This document shows, in pieces, positions 1-8,685 of a DNA stretch of 64,000 bases. Position numbers and translations under genes: made by a program. The DNA is from Marine Group I thaumarchaeote SCGC AAA799-D11 (GTDB lineage Archaea > Thermoproteota > Nitrososphaeria > Nitrososphaerales > Nitrosopumilaceae), in NCBI GenBank assembly GCA_000746765.1, contig JOSY01000011.1:1-64000 (forward strand). The letters are read 5' to 3'. The notes below the pieces were generated by a model. The model was not told where the DNA came from. It made no database searches and was given only the letters and a program-made list of their open reading frames with translations. Numbering within the stretch: the stretch's first letter is position 1; the number at the start of each line of letters is the position of its first letter.

Positions 1-202
1 ATTTCTTGATATTTCATGGAATGGTATCAATTGAGATAATTCTTAGATCAAGATGATCGTAATTATTTTACAAAATGATCGGTTTTAGGATGACTTGACT
101 GTAACCAAAAGAAGCAATAATGATCTTGTTGATGTGATATTCATTCAATCAAAGTAATATCTACAAAAAATAAAAATATTGTAAATGACAATATGGAAAA
201 AA

Positions 203-313
203 ATGGCTACTGGAAAAGGTTGTAATATCTGTGAGGATGAACATGATGGAAACTTTTACAGATTTTGTAAATGTTCTTGTCATGCAAAAATTGCAAGAAG
301 TATAGTTGGATAA
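203..313 (+). CDS. 36-residue Cys-rich mini-protein (putative zinc-binding)
   Basis: A short ATG open frame ends in TAA just before the next gene. The 36-residue product carries CNIC near the N-terminus (residues 7-10) and a CKCSCH cluster at residues 22-27, so it has five Cys and two His in a very small protein. Such spacing suggests a single zinc or iron site. It lies 12 nt upstream of the HicA-like gene on the same strand and may be co-transcribed with it. I do not recognise a family. The rest of positions 1-325 shows nothing else that I can support. Confidence 0.4.
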   Translation: MATGKGCNICEDEHDGNFYRFCKCSCHAKIARSIVG

Positions 314-325
314 ATTATAGAAAAA

Positions 326-553
326 ATGATGAAAATTAAAGATTATCCAGAATTAAGTTGGAAACAAATTCAACAAGTTTTAGAAAATAAAGGATATGTT
401 GAAATACAGATGAATGAAAAATGTTATATTCATTTACAAAAAGATAAGAAAAATGTCAGAATAATTAAAGTGGAAAAAGTACCTAGATTATTTCTTCAAC
501 ATATTATTAATGAAACTCGAATCCCAATTGAAGCTTTTGTAAATGCTAAATGA
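326..553 (+). CDS. Small HicA/YcfA-like protein, hypothetical
   Basis: The product has 75 residues and begins with Met-Met. The order of elements (a helix LSWKQIQQVLENKGY, a short beta hairpin, then a C-terminal helix) resembles the double-stranded-RNA-binding-like fold of HicA mRNA interferases. The Gly-Ser-His stretch that carries the catalytic His in HicA is not present; NEKCYIHL occupies that place. No HicB-like antitoxin lies beside it. It is therefore more likely a degenerate or repurposed member than an active toxin. Family assignment is by eye and tentative. Positions 554-724 downstream hold no gene. Confidence 0.45.
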   Translation: MMKIKDYPELSWKQIQQVLENKGYVEIQMNEKCYIHLQKDKKNVRIIKVEKVPRLFLQHIINETRIPIEAFVNAK

Positions 554-724
554 AAAATTACTGAATTTTTATAGATCTCTTTTTCCAAATACAATTTAAT
601 ACTATAAAACTAAACAAATAATCAGTACACAGTCTTTTGCATGTAAATTGATATTTTTATTCTTGTTAAAATTGTTAAGTAATTTTTAAATATTTTTTGT
701 ATCTCAACTGTCTCGATTGTAAAC

Positions 725-1711
725 ATGAATCAAGAAATTGAAACATTAAACAACACTGCAGAAAGTTTTTCAAACTCTTTGCAGAAATTATCCAAAGAGA
801 TCAAAACTGTAATAGTTGGACAGGATCAGGTTGTAGAAAAACTACTCGTTGCGTTACTATCTCAAGGACATGTTCTACTTGAAGGCGTACCAGGACTAGC
901 CAAAACACTGCTTATCAGAACACTGTCTGATTGTATTGATTCAAAATTTGTTAGATTACAGTTCACACCTGACTTGTTGCCTGCAGACATTATTGGAACC
1001 AAAATTTATGATCATAACTCTGCTTCTTTTAGTACTATCAAAGGTCCAATCTTCTCTAATTTTGTTCTAGCTGATGAGATAAATCGTGCTCCACCAAAGG
1101 TACAGTCTGCACTACTAGAGGCAATGCAAGAAAATCAAGTCAGTATTCAGGGTGAGACTCACAGTCTAGAAGAGCCTTTTTTTGTTATGGCCACTCAAAA
1201 CCCAGTAGAATCTGAGGGAACATACAGACTACCTGAAGCCCAAGTAGACCGATTCATGTTCAAGCTTTTGATTTCATATCCTAACAAAAAACAAGAATCT
1301 GAAATTATTCACAGATTCACTGAAGGAATATCTCACAGTGCATCAAAAACTCTGTCAGTTTCTGAACTAGTTGAAATGCAGAACTTCGTTCCAAAAATTT
1401 ATGCTGATGAAAAGATACGTGACTATATTACAAACATTATAGATGCAACAAGAAATCCATCAGACTATGGTCTGGACATTTCTGACAAAATAGAATTTGG
1501 TGCATCTCCTAGAGCGTCAATCTGGCTAACATTGGGTGCAAAAGCAAATGCATTGTTACATGGACGTGGATATGTCACTCCCAAAGATGTACAAGACATT
1601 GCACATGATGTATTACGACATAGAATCTTACTAACCTATGAAGCAGAAGCTGAAGAAATAACATCTGATCAACTTCTTACCAAAATCCTTGACAAAGTAA
1701 AAGTTCCCTAA
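725..1711 (+). CDS. moxR: MoxR family AAA+ ATPase
   Basis: A 328-residue AAA+ ATPase of the MoxR/RavA branch, typical in length. Walker A is GVPGLAKT at about residues 54-61. Walker B is in VLADEINRAPP, followed by the ALLEAMQE helix and the ATQNP sensor motif that characterise the group. MoxR proteins act as chaperones for cofactor insertion or assembly of partner complexes and usually sit beside DUF58 and von Willebrand A proteins, as here. Translation starts at ATG, and the next gene begins 19 nt after the stop. The substrate of this system is unknown. Confidence 0.93.
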   Translation: MNQEIETLNNTAESFSNSLQKLSKEIKTVIVGQDQVVEKLLVALLSQGHVLLEGVPGLAKTLLIRTLSDCIDSKFVRLQFTPDLLPADIIGTKIYDHNSASFSTIKGPIFSNFVLADEINRAPPKVQSALLEAMQENQVSIQGETHSLEEPFFVMATQNPVESEGTYRLPEAQVDRFMFKLLISYPNKKQESEIIHRFTEGISHSASKTLSVSELVEMQNFVPKIYADEKIRDYITNIIDATRNPSDYGLDISDKIEFGASPRASIWLTLGAKANALLHGRGYVTPKDVQDIAHDVLRHRILLTYEAEAEEITSDQLLTKILDKVKVP

Positions 1712-1730
1712 TTTCTCTTGGTGATTTGAA

Positions 1731-2600
1731 TTGAATCATACAAAAGAAATTCTAAGTCAAGTAAAAAAATTAGAATTTTCTACAAGACATCTTGTTGATG
1801 GACTCCTTTCTGGAAATTATAATTCTGTTTTCAAAGGACAGGGAATAGAGTTTTCTGAAATAAGAGACTATAGAGCAGGAGACGATACTAGAGCAATTGA
1901 TTGGAAAGTTACTGCCAGATTCAATCGCCCTTTCATAAAAGAGTTCATTGAAGAAAGAGATCTCCATGTTTATTTTGTAATTGACATGTCTGGCTCTGGA
2001 AGTTTTGGAACAAACATATCAAAGAAGAATAAATCATTTGAAATCATTGCAAGCCTAATGTTTGCAGCATTGAGAAACAATGACAAAATCGGTTCTTTTC
2101 TGATTACTGATTCTGTTGAAAAATTTATTCCAGCAAGAGCAGGACGAAAGCACTTGCTGTATTCCCTAGGCACAATTGTATCATTTACGCCTAGATCTGT
2201 ACAAACAAACCTAGAAAATGCACTAATTCACATCTCAAAGACGATAAAAAGAAAGAGCATAGTCTTTGTGATTTCTGATTTTATTGATGAGACAAAGTTT
2301 CTAAAACCTCTCAAAATCCTAAGAAAGAGACATGATGTCATTGCTCTAAAAATCTCTGATCAGAGGGAATTGGAAATTCCTGATGTTGGTCTAATTGAGT
2401 TAGAAGATGAGGAGACAGGAGAACAAATTCTAGTTGATACTTCTGATGTAGAATTTAGAGACAATTATTCCAATTTGATTAGAGAAAAAGAAAAACATCT
2501 GTTATCTGAACTAAAAAAAATTAGGATAGACACTGTTTCAATGTCTACTGAACAGGATTATGGAGTAGTACTGAAGAAATTTTTCAAAAAGAGGAGATGA
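1731..2600 (+). CDS. DUF58 domain protein (MoxR partner)
   Basis: A 289-residue protein starting at TTG, preceded by a GGTGAT-like ribosome site. The N-terminal half contains the DUF58 signature around EIRDYRAGDDTRAIDW. It is followed by a vWA-like fold with VIDMSGSG, resembling a MIDAS metal site. DUF58 proteins accompany MoxR ATPases and membrane vWA proteins, and are thought to be recruited substrates or adaptors. The gene lies in a tight operon, ending 6 nt before the vWA gene. No membrane segment is evident, so it is probably cytosolic. Confidence 0.9.
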   Translation: MNHTKEILSQVKKLEFSTRHLVDGLLSGNYNSVFKGQGIEFSEIRDYRAGDDTRAIDWKVTARFNRPFIKEFIEERDLHVYFVIDMSGSGSFGTNISKKNKSFEIIASLMFAALRNNDKIGSFLITDSVEKFIPARAGRKHLLYSLGTIVSFTPRSVQTNLENALIHISKTIKRKSIVFVISDFIDETKFLKPLKILRKRHDVIALKISDQRELEIPDVGLIELEDEETGEQILVDTSDVEFRDNYSNLIREKEKHLLSELKKIRIDTVSMSTEQDYGVVLKKFFKKRR

Positions 2601-2606
2601 TGATTT

Positions 2607-3557
2607 ATGGCTGGATTTAACAATGAAATAATTTTGCTTTTTCTTTTGCTGATACCTGGTTTGTTTTTACTATATTACAGAGTATTACAGAATAAGAGAA
2701 AAGCTGCAATAAAGTTTAGCAATTTATCTTACATAAAATCTGCAATAGGGAACAAAAAACGCATAAAACGTGATTCCTTGTTGTTTTACATCTCAATTGG
2801 AGTTGTAATTCTGATGATACTTGGATTTGCAGATCCCCACATTCCATTAGAGCAAACAAAAGAAGGAGTCAATGTAATACTTGTACTTGATGTGTCTGGC
2901 AGCATGCAGGCAACTGATTACTCTCCAAATAGATTAGAGTCTGCAAAAAGTTCAGCTAAGATACTTCTTGAATCATTACAACCAAAAGACAATGCAGGAA
3001 TAATTACATTTGAAACAGGAGCTACTACTGCAGCTTACCTTAGTCCATACAAGGACAAGGTAATAGACAAACTTGAAGACATCTCACCGAGAGACGGTAA
3101 GACTGCGATAGGTGATGGCTTGAGTCTTGGAATAGATATGGCATCATCTGTTCCAAACAAGAAAAAAGTTGTAATTTTACTAAGTGATGGTGTCAATAAT
3201 GCAGGCGTAATTACGCCTAGAGAGGCAATTGCATTTGCCAAACTAAATGACATTCAGGTATACACAATCGGACTGGGTTCAGAAGAGAAAGTAGTTTTGG
3301 GATATGATTTCTTTGGTAGGGCACAATATGCTGAACTTGATGAGGCAACTCTAAAGGCAATAGCTGATCAGACTGGAGGACGATATTTCAAGTCAATAGA
3401 TTCGCAAACCCTTGATGATATTTACAGAAACATCAGTGCGGACATTGAACGTGAAGAAGAAGAAACCAGTATCAAAGATTGGATGTTTGTAGCTGCACTT
3501 GGTCTGTTTTTTGTACAACTGTACATGAGATATGGGCGAGGTAGGATCATACAATGA
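2607..3557 (+). CDS. Membrane-anchored von Willebrand factor A protein (BatA-like)
   Basis: This 316-residue protein has two hydrophobic helices near the N-terminus (about residues 7-25 and 56-76), a vWA domain with an intact MIDAS motif DVSGSMQ, and a final hydrophobic helix around residues 293-308. The layout is that of BatA/BatB (Bacteroides aerotolerance) proteins, which present a metal-dependent adhesion domain outside or at the membrane. It follows the DUF58 gene by 6 nt and overlaps the next gene by ATGA. The role is inferred from the MoxR-DUF58-vWA context, and the ligand is unknown. Confidence 0.88.
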   Translation: MAGFNNEIILLFLLLIPGLFLLYYRVLQNKRKAAIKFSNLSYIKSAIGNKKRIKRDSLLFYISIGVVILMILGFADPHIPLEQTKEGVNVILVLDVSGSMQATDYSPNRLESAKSSAKILLESLQPKDNAGIITFETGATTAAYLSPYKDKVIDKLEDISPRDGKTAIGDGLSLGIDMASSVPNKKKVVILLSDGVNNAGVITPREAIAFAKLNDIQVYTIGLGSEEKVVLGYDFFGRAQYAELDEATLKAIADQTGGRYFKSIDSQTLDDIYRNISADIEREEEETSIKDWMFVAALGLFFVQLYMRYGRGRIIQ

Positions 3558-5080
3558 TAAAGCAGCTACTTCTCATATCCTTTCTCTTGATGTCTATCCC
3601 AATTGCTTTTGCACAAGAAGTTGTAATGTCTGTAGATCAATCTGCATATTATTTTCTGGTAGGAGAAAATGCAATAGTTCCATTAACTGTTGATAACAAA
3701 TATGAACATCAAATAAATGGAATGCTGCAACATTCCATTGTTCAACACATAACACAAGGAAATACACAAATCTCTCAGTCAAATACTAGGTCATCTACCT
3801 TTCCTGTTGATTCAGGAGAACAAGTAATTCCACTTGATTTTGGTACTTCAGAGTCTCCTCTCAGACTTTCTGTAGATCTAAGTTATCGTTACAATGACGG
3901 TGGTGATTTGATTGCAACTCTAGAACCATTTACAATCGAGTTTGTCTCTGATGAATCACAAAAAAACAATCAACAAAACCAAATGCAGAGCACAACCCAA
4001 CAATCTTCGCAACAAAACAATCCAAGCCCATCTCAATCAATACAACAGCGTCTTGATGAAATGATGCAATCGCCTATTATGCCATCTGATCCACAACAAC
4101 GCCTGCAAAACAACCAAATCCCTCAAGACAGTTCCTCATTAAAACAGCAAATCTACGAACAACTTGAAGACGAGAACCAATTACGCCAAGAATTTGAGAA
4201 CGCATTGGCCACAAATGAGCAATTTCAGGAATTTCATCAAGAACTCCTAGAGCGAGGATATAATGTCACAGGAGGCAATCTTGATCCTGCAACAAACTCT
4301 ACAGGTGATTTTCAGATTAATTACCAAAACGAGCAAGGAGAATGGGCAAATCTTCAAGGCAGTATGACTAACAGCACAATTGATGAGATTCAGTCTCAAA
4401 CACAACAGGAAACCGAGCAAATGTTGGAACAACTTAGATCAGATCCAACTTTTCAGCAATATGATGAGCAACTAAGATTAGATGGATTTACCGAACAAAA
4501 TGTAGATTTTTTGCATGATTCTGACCAAACAACTATTGAAATAACATATCAAAATGAAGATGAACAAACTGCTAAAATAATCGGGGAATTTGAAGACGAT
4601 ACCCTTGTGGATGTCTCTTTAGAACAACAAAATGACAATCCTGACTGGATATATTGGCTGTATGTTGCTATTGTTGCAATTGCTACAATAGTCTACATTC
4701 TGTACAGGCGACTAAAACCAAAGAGAAAAATCCCATCAACTCCTCTTTCAGTAATAAAACAAAAACCATTTGATCATGTTGCTGAAGCAGAAAAACTGAT
4801 CAAAGAAGGCAGACAACATTTTGAAGAAAAAAACTACAAAGACGCCTATGGAAAGATCAACCAATCCCTTAGATTGTTTTTGAGCTATGAGTTGAATCTC
4901 AATAAAGAAGTAACAAATGAAGAGATCTTGAAACATGTCCCAAGTGAGATCTATTCTGTTTCTGATATTGAGAAATGTTTCAGAGTTGCAAGCTTGGTTG
5001 AATTTGCAAAATATGCCCCAAACCAAGATGATTTTCAAACTATTGTTTCAATTACTGAAAAAATTATTCATAAAAAATAA
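3554..5080 (+). CDS. Secreted/membrane BatD-like protein, Gln-rich
   Basis: A 508-residue protein beginning with a clear signal peptide (ending IPIAFAQ near residue 21). An extracytoplasmic beta-rich region follows, then a long Gln/Asn-rich stretch, one transmembrane helix near residues 367-385 and a basic cytosolic tail. The tail region KPFDHVAEAEKLIKEGRQ onward resembles the helical DUF4129/TPR-like tails of Bat-type proteins. It overlaps the vWA gene by 4 nt and is the last gene of the moxR operon. I infer it to be the BatD/E-like partner; the sequence match is structural rather than strong. Confidence 0.75.
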   Translation: MIKQLLLISFLLMSIPIAFAQEVVMSVDQSAYYFLVGENAIVPLTVDNKYEHQINGMLQHSIVQHITQGNTQISQSNTRSSTFPVDSGEQVIPLDFGTSESPLRLSVDLSYRYNDGGDLIATLEPFTIEFVSDESQKNNQQNQMQSTTQQSSQQNNPSPSQSIQQRLDEMMQSPIMPSDPQQRLQNNQIPQDSSSLKQQIYEQLEDENQLRQEFENALATNEQFQEFHQELLERGYNVTGGNLDPATNSTGDFQINYQNEQGEWANLQGSMTNSTIDEIQSQTQQETEQMLEQLRSDPTFQQYDEQLRLDGFTEQNVDFLHDSDQTTIEITYQNEDEQTAKIIGEFEDDTLVDVSLEQQNDNPDWIYWLYVAIVAIATIVYILYRRLKPKRKIPSTPLSVIKQKPFDHVAEAEKLIKEGRQHFEEKNYKDAYGKINQSLRLFLSYELNLNKEVTNEEILKHVPSEIYSVSDIEKCFRVASLVEFAKYAPNQDDFQTIVSITEKIIHKK

Positions 5081-5217
5081 TCATAATTTTGTGCCTAAAT
5101 GGTACCAAAATAGTCAGCAAAATAGTTTTAATCCTGCCGGATTAATTTCGATAACAATCTGAATCTCTCATAGGGTTTTGGAAAATTGAATAATTCTCTA
5201 ATTTTTGAAATAAAAAA

Positions 5218-5388
5218 TCATAATTCAACACTAGTTTTGATGTAAATTCGATCATCTTCTTTTACAAAAACGATCTTGTCTCCTTCCCCAAGATTTGCTT
5301 CTGTTCTTACTTCTTTTGGAATTGTTATTTGGAATTTGTGACTTAGCGCACTCATACCTAGTATCTCTTTCTTTGATTTTCCGCTCAT
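5218..5388 (-). CDS. AbrB/MazE/SpoVT-like DNA-binding protein
   Basis: A 56-residue ORF on the minus strand, ATG to TGA. The central part LSHKFQITIPKEVRTEAN, followed by LGEGDKIVFV and RIYIKT, is the swapped-hairpin AbrB fold: an Ile-Thr-Ile-Pro-Lys core, then Gly-Asp-Lys, then a final beta strand. Such proteins are dimeric transcription regulators or antitoxins. No toxin gene is adjacent. It lies between the moxR operon and the cupredoxin gene, and its presence argues that the cupredoxin gene starts at 5412 and not further upstream. Confidence 0.72.
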   Translation of the reverse strand: MSGKSKKEILGMSALSHKFQITIPKEVRTEANLGEGDKIVFVKEDDRIYIKTSVEL

Positions 5389-5411
5389 TCCTACTTGTAA
5401 AGAAAGTAGTA

Positions 5412-6662
5412 ATGTTCATTAATTATGCCAAAGAAAGTAAAGGAATCTTGGAAAGTAAAGGCATTTTGAGCATAATTATGATGATTTTCCTCATTAGTAT
5501 TACTCCAATATTGTCATTTGCAGATACTGGAACAACAATAGTTCCAGCAGATGGTTCTGGAGCTCCTGGATGCGAGGAAACTGCAGACAGATGTTTCATC
5601 CCCTATGTTGCATCAATTGGAGTTGGCACCACAGTTATTTTTTCAAATACTGACACTGTTGCACACACATTCACATCTGGAAATCCTGATGATGGTGCTA
5701 ATGGTATGTTTGACACAAGTTTGTTAATGACAGGATCTTCATTTTCATATACCTTTGATAAAGAAGGAACTTTCAATTATTTTTGTGTGGTTCATCCTTG
5801 GATGACAGGAGTTATTCTTGTTGATGACAACTATTCACAAAAGCCAAAGTATTCAGACATACAGTTATTCACTGACAAGAAATCATACACGGAAGGTGAC
5901 ACAATCAAAGTCTTTGGAACTGTATCTGATAACTTGGGAATTGACATGAGTCTTGTTGTAGAAAAACCTGGAGGAAAAATAATTGCAATCGAACAATTTA
6001 ATGTAAAATCAAACAACACATTTGAAACCCAAATCAAAACTGGCAAAACATTTGATGTAGATGGCGTTTATTCTATCAAAGTGCAATATGGTTCTGAAAA
6101 TGCAGACTTGGTTGCATTTGAATTTCATCAACTAACCAAAGATATTGTTCCGCCATTGCTACTTATGCCCTCTGACATGTTAGTTGAGACATTTGATCAG
6201 CAAGGAGCAATAGTAGAGTATTCTGTAAAGGCAATAGATGATGTCGATGGAGTATTGGAATCCTTTTGCAACCCTTCATCTGGAAGCATGTTTTCAGTTG
6301 GAGACACTATGGTAACATGTCAGACATTTGATAACTCTGGAAATGATGCACAAAAATCATTTAGAGTTACAGTACAACTTGATGTGTCCTCTCCAATAAT
6401 TCCGGACTGGATAAAGGAGGTATCAGGATTTTGGTGCAACGATGAAATCAATGATGACTCTTTTGTAGAGGCAATACAGTACCTGATTGAAAATGACGTA
6501 ATTCATGTGCCATTGACTTATGATTCAGGCACAAAATCATCTGGAATCATTCCTAATTGGGTAAAAAACAATGCCTGCTGGTGGTCTGAGAACCGTATCT
6601 CTGATGATGACTTTGCCTCAGGGCTGGAATATCTGGTAAGACAGGGAATAATCTCTGTGTAA
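5412..6662 (+). CDS. Secreted cupredoxin (plastocyanin-like) with HYR and two Trp-rich C-terminal modules
   Basis: A 416-residue exported protein. A hydrophobic signal ends at ILSFA. The cupredoxin domain shows the type 1 copper ligands His85 (VAHTF), Cys125, His128 and Met131 (FCVVHPWMTG). An Ig-like stretch follows, then an HYR-like domain, then two copies of the WIKxxxxWW module at 6396-6512 and 6546-6659. It probably acts in extracytoplasmic electron transfer, which in ammonia-oxidising archaea depends heavily on copper. I chose the ATG at 5412, because an upstream in-frame extension would overlap the AbrB-like gene on the other strand. Confidence 0.88.
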   Translation: MFINYAKESKGILESKGILSIIMMIFLISITPILSFADTGTTIVPADGSGAPGCEETADRCFIPYVASIGVGTTVIFSNTDTVAHTFTSGNPDDGANGMFDTSLLMTGSSFSYTFDKEGTFNYFCVVHPWMTGVILVDDNYSQKPKYSDIQLFTDKKSYTEGDTIKVFGTVSDNLGIDMSLVVEKPGGKIIAIEQFNVKSNNTFETQIKTGKTFDVDGVYSIKVQYGSENADLVAFEFHQLTKDIVPPLLLMPSDMLVETFDQQGAIVEYSVKAIDDVDGVLESFCNPSSGSMFSVGDTMVTCQTFDNSGNDAQKSFRVTVQLDVSSPIIPDWIKEVSGFWCNDEINDDSFVEAIQYLIENDVIHVPLTYDSGTKSSGIIPNWVKNNACWWSENRISDDDFASGLEYLVRQGIISV

Positions 6663-6699
6663 ATTCATAGATGCCCCCTATGTCTTATCGTCTTCTTCA

Positions 6700-6872
6700 A
6701 AAAATGATTATTGATGACCATCTTTTATCATCTAGATAGAACCATCGATGATCTTTTCATCATCTTATGGCAGGATTAGACTCGATTCTAAATAGATGAT
6801 TTTTCTTTATCGATGATGCCAAAAAGATAATCGATGATGGGTATAGATAGTCATCTTTTACGTATTGATGAT
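6700..6872. repeat. Cluster of GATGAT / ATCGATGAT motifs
   Basis: Non-coding DNA after the cupredoxin gene holds many copies of GATGAT or its complement ATCATC. These include three exact ATCGATGAT sites near 6744, 6810 and 6830 and several TCATCT variants. It forms the first part of a gene-free interval (6663-7300) that also contains an AT-rich repeat block and a phased repeat array. No reading frame is supported here. The function is unknown; a protein-binding array is plausible. Confidence 0.5.
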
Positions 6873-6937
6873 TGTGATAGAAAATTTTATGCGTAACAAT
6901 TTTTCATCTCTAAAAAATCTTGTAAAAACAAGGAACA

Positions 6938-6998
6938 AATTTTTTATAAATTATTTCTGATTTTTTATAAATAAAAAATAATTTATAAATTATTTTTA
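6938..6998. repeat. AT-rich block with TTTATAAATTA repeats
   Basis: This block is almost purely A and T. TTTATAAATTATTT appears twice and its complement-like form ATAAAAAATAATTTATAAA lies between. The 16-mer AATTTTTTATAAATTA at 6938-6953 recurs exactly at 7295-7310, at the end of the recombinase gene, so it flanks the phased array. In such AT-rich DNA some of this may be chance. An unwinding element or a recombination boundary are possible readings. Confidence 0.4.
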
Positions 6999-7064
6999 GG
7001 TATCTCTTGAGTATTGATACTATCTTACTTGGGCACAAATTCTAAACCTTACCCGTATCTTATA

Positions 7065-7238
7065 GTAAGATTGGGTAAGGTATGGCAAGATCTTGGTAAG
7101 ATATGGCAAGATCTTGGTAAGATCTTGCTATCTGTAGAATCGAGGCTAATCAAGTTAATCATGGTTACCTTGGTAAGATCTTGGTAAGATCTTGGTAAGA
7201 TTTGAGTAAGATTTGAGTAAGACACGATAAGATCTTAC
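7065..7238. repeat. Helically phased TAAGATCTTGG repeat array
   Basis: Two clusters (7065-7128 and 7171-7238) contain about twelve units of consensus TAAGATCTTGG. Counting the AAG trinucleotide, units start at 7067, 7077, 7087, 7098, 7108 and 7119, then 7175, 7186, 7197, 7208, 7219 and 7229. The spacing of 10-11 bp puts every copy on one face of the helix. The core AAGATCTT is itself palindromic. The array lies between the cupredoxin gene and the convergent recombinase gene. The spacing is too short and the units too contiguous for a CRISPR. Confidence 0.7.
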
Positions 7239-7300
7239 AAAAGATATTGCATCTTTGGAGTGTCTTTTTGTAAGGATGAAAAAGATACATTTAGAATTTT

Positions 7301-8641
7301 TTATAAATTAATTTTTTCAATTTTCTTTGAAAATACTTTTCTAAAGAAATCTTCTCCAAGATCTTCAAAGTACTGTGTGAGCATTTTGTCCAAGTCTGGT
7401 TTGATTGATTCATACTCTTTTTGATTCTTCTCAAGTTTCACTTGTTTTTCCTCTAGACTTTTGATCTTATCTTCTAGTTGTTTTCTCTCAATTTGTTCCT
7501 GTTCTTCTTTTTCTATTGCAGTCTTCAAACTTAGGGGCTTTCCACACTTGGTGCAAAGTTTGGCATCATAGGAGTTTGGCAAATCACAAATTTTGCAGAT
7601 TCTTGGCTTGTTGACCAAGTCTTCTCCTTTGACACTTGACATGCCATAATGCTTGAACATTGCCTCCTCTACATCTGAATTCATCATGTGCTCGTATCTT
7701 CCAGGCATTTTTGATCCTGATGACCATCCATACCTCTTCTTTTGGAGGGATTCTGTGAGAAACATTCCTGTTCTGGTGGCACCTGTATGGCGAAACAGGT
7801 TTGGCCAGACTCTTTTGTGGATTTGTGCAACATCGCAAATTCTTTGCAGTCTCTTTCTCATTGCAGCATATGACCATGCTTCCCCGTACTTTTTCTCATC
7901 CATTGAAATCCATAGTGGTGCTTCAGGTTCAGAGTTGTTTGGGTGCCTCTCAAAGTATGATGCCAAGTCTGGCACACACTCTATCACTCTGACTGGTCTT
8001 GGACCCGTCTTTCCATCAACAACAATGATTGCCCCTCTATCATCAAACTTTACGTGTTTTATCTGGCGACTCAGGATCTCTCCTGGCCTGCAAGCTAGGT
8101 CTGAAAATGTATGAACAAACGCCCTGTCTCTAAGATTCTCTCCACATGCCTTGAGTAGTGAGTTCTTTTCAGATTCTGTGATTAACATATCTGCAGTCAG
8201 GCTTTCTCTTGGTTTTTTGACACGAATCCATGATGTCTCAGTAGGATCTCCGACTTGTTTTTGGTCTCTTGAACCGCGCTTTATCCATCTGTAAAAATTC
8301 TTTAAAATTTTCTTGTGGTCTGCAGTGGTGTTTGTCTCTTGTCCGCCTTTGCTGAATTTCTTGTTAAAATTGTATACCAATTCTTCAATGTCTTCTTTGC
8401 TGGTTTCTTCCCAATCCTTGTTTAACATTCTTGAAAGTGAAAGCATCGTTCCAAGAATCTTTGAGCGTCTTGCATCAGACAGTGATTCATTTACTAGAAC
8501 TCTGTCAAATTTCTCAATCAACCTTACATTTTTTTCACTAAGGTCTTTTTCCATTAATGCAAATGTTCGAGTAATAATCCTGTCATAGTTGTATAATCTG
8601 ATCGATTTATCCTTTGAGCCTGAAAACTGTTGTTTTGACAT
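7301..8641 (-). CDS. Tyrosine recombinase/integrase with C-terminal zinc ribbon and coiled coil
   Basis: A 446-residue phage-integrase-family recombinase. An N-terminal SAM-like core-binding region is followed by a catalytic domain. Visible catalytic features are Arg185 in ACRPGEI, the box around Arg284-His285 (NLFRHTGAT, with Asn where many relatives have the first His) and the nucleophile candidate Tyr316 in PGRYEHM. A zinc ribbon CKIC...CTKC follows, then a long charged coiled coil. Its start is 45 nt from the 3' end of tRNA-Glu on the same strand, a common place for integrases, but no duplicated tRNA end was seen. It could be a resident recombinase or an element remnant. Confidence 0.85.
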   Translation of the reverse strand: MSKQQFSGSKDKSIRLYNYDRIITRTFALMEKDLSEKNVRLIEKFDRVLVNESLSDARRSKILGTMLSLSRMLNKDWEETSKEDIEELVYNFNKKFSKGGQETNTTADHKKILKNFYRWIKRGSRDQKQVGDPTETSWIRVKKPRESLTADMLITESEKNSLLKACGENLRDRAFVHTFSDLACRPGEILSRQIKHVKFDDRGAIIVVDGKTGPRPVRVIECVPDLASYFERHPNNSEPEAPLWISMDEKKYGEAWSYAAMRKRLQRICDVAQIHKRVWPNLFRHTGATRTGMFLTESLQKKRYGWSSGSKMPGRYEHMMNSDVEEAMFKHYGMSSVKGEDLVNKPRICKICDLPNSYDAKLCTKCGKPLSLKTAIEKEEQEQIERKQLEDKIKSLEEKQVKLEKNQKEYESIKPDLDKMLTQYFEDLGEDFFRKVFSKKIEKINL

Positions 8642-8685
8642 TCTAACATATGATATACGTGCAGAGTATTAAACCAGAATGTCAA

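Noticed and set aside
326..553. Active HicAB toxin-antitoxin pair
   Set aside because: The catalytic His motif of HicA is not seen and no HicB-like gene is adjacent.
5295..5411. Longer start for the cupredoxin gene
   Set aside because: The extension is antisense to the AbrB-like gene and would bury the signal peptide about 60 residues inside.
7065..7238. CRISPR array
   Set aside because: Units are contiguous 10-11 bp repeats without spacers, and there are no cas genes in the window.
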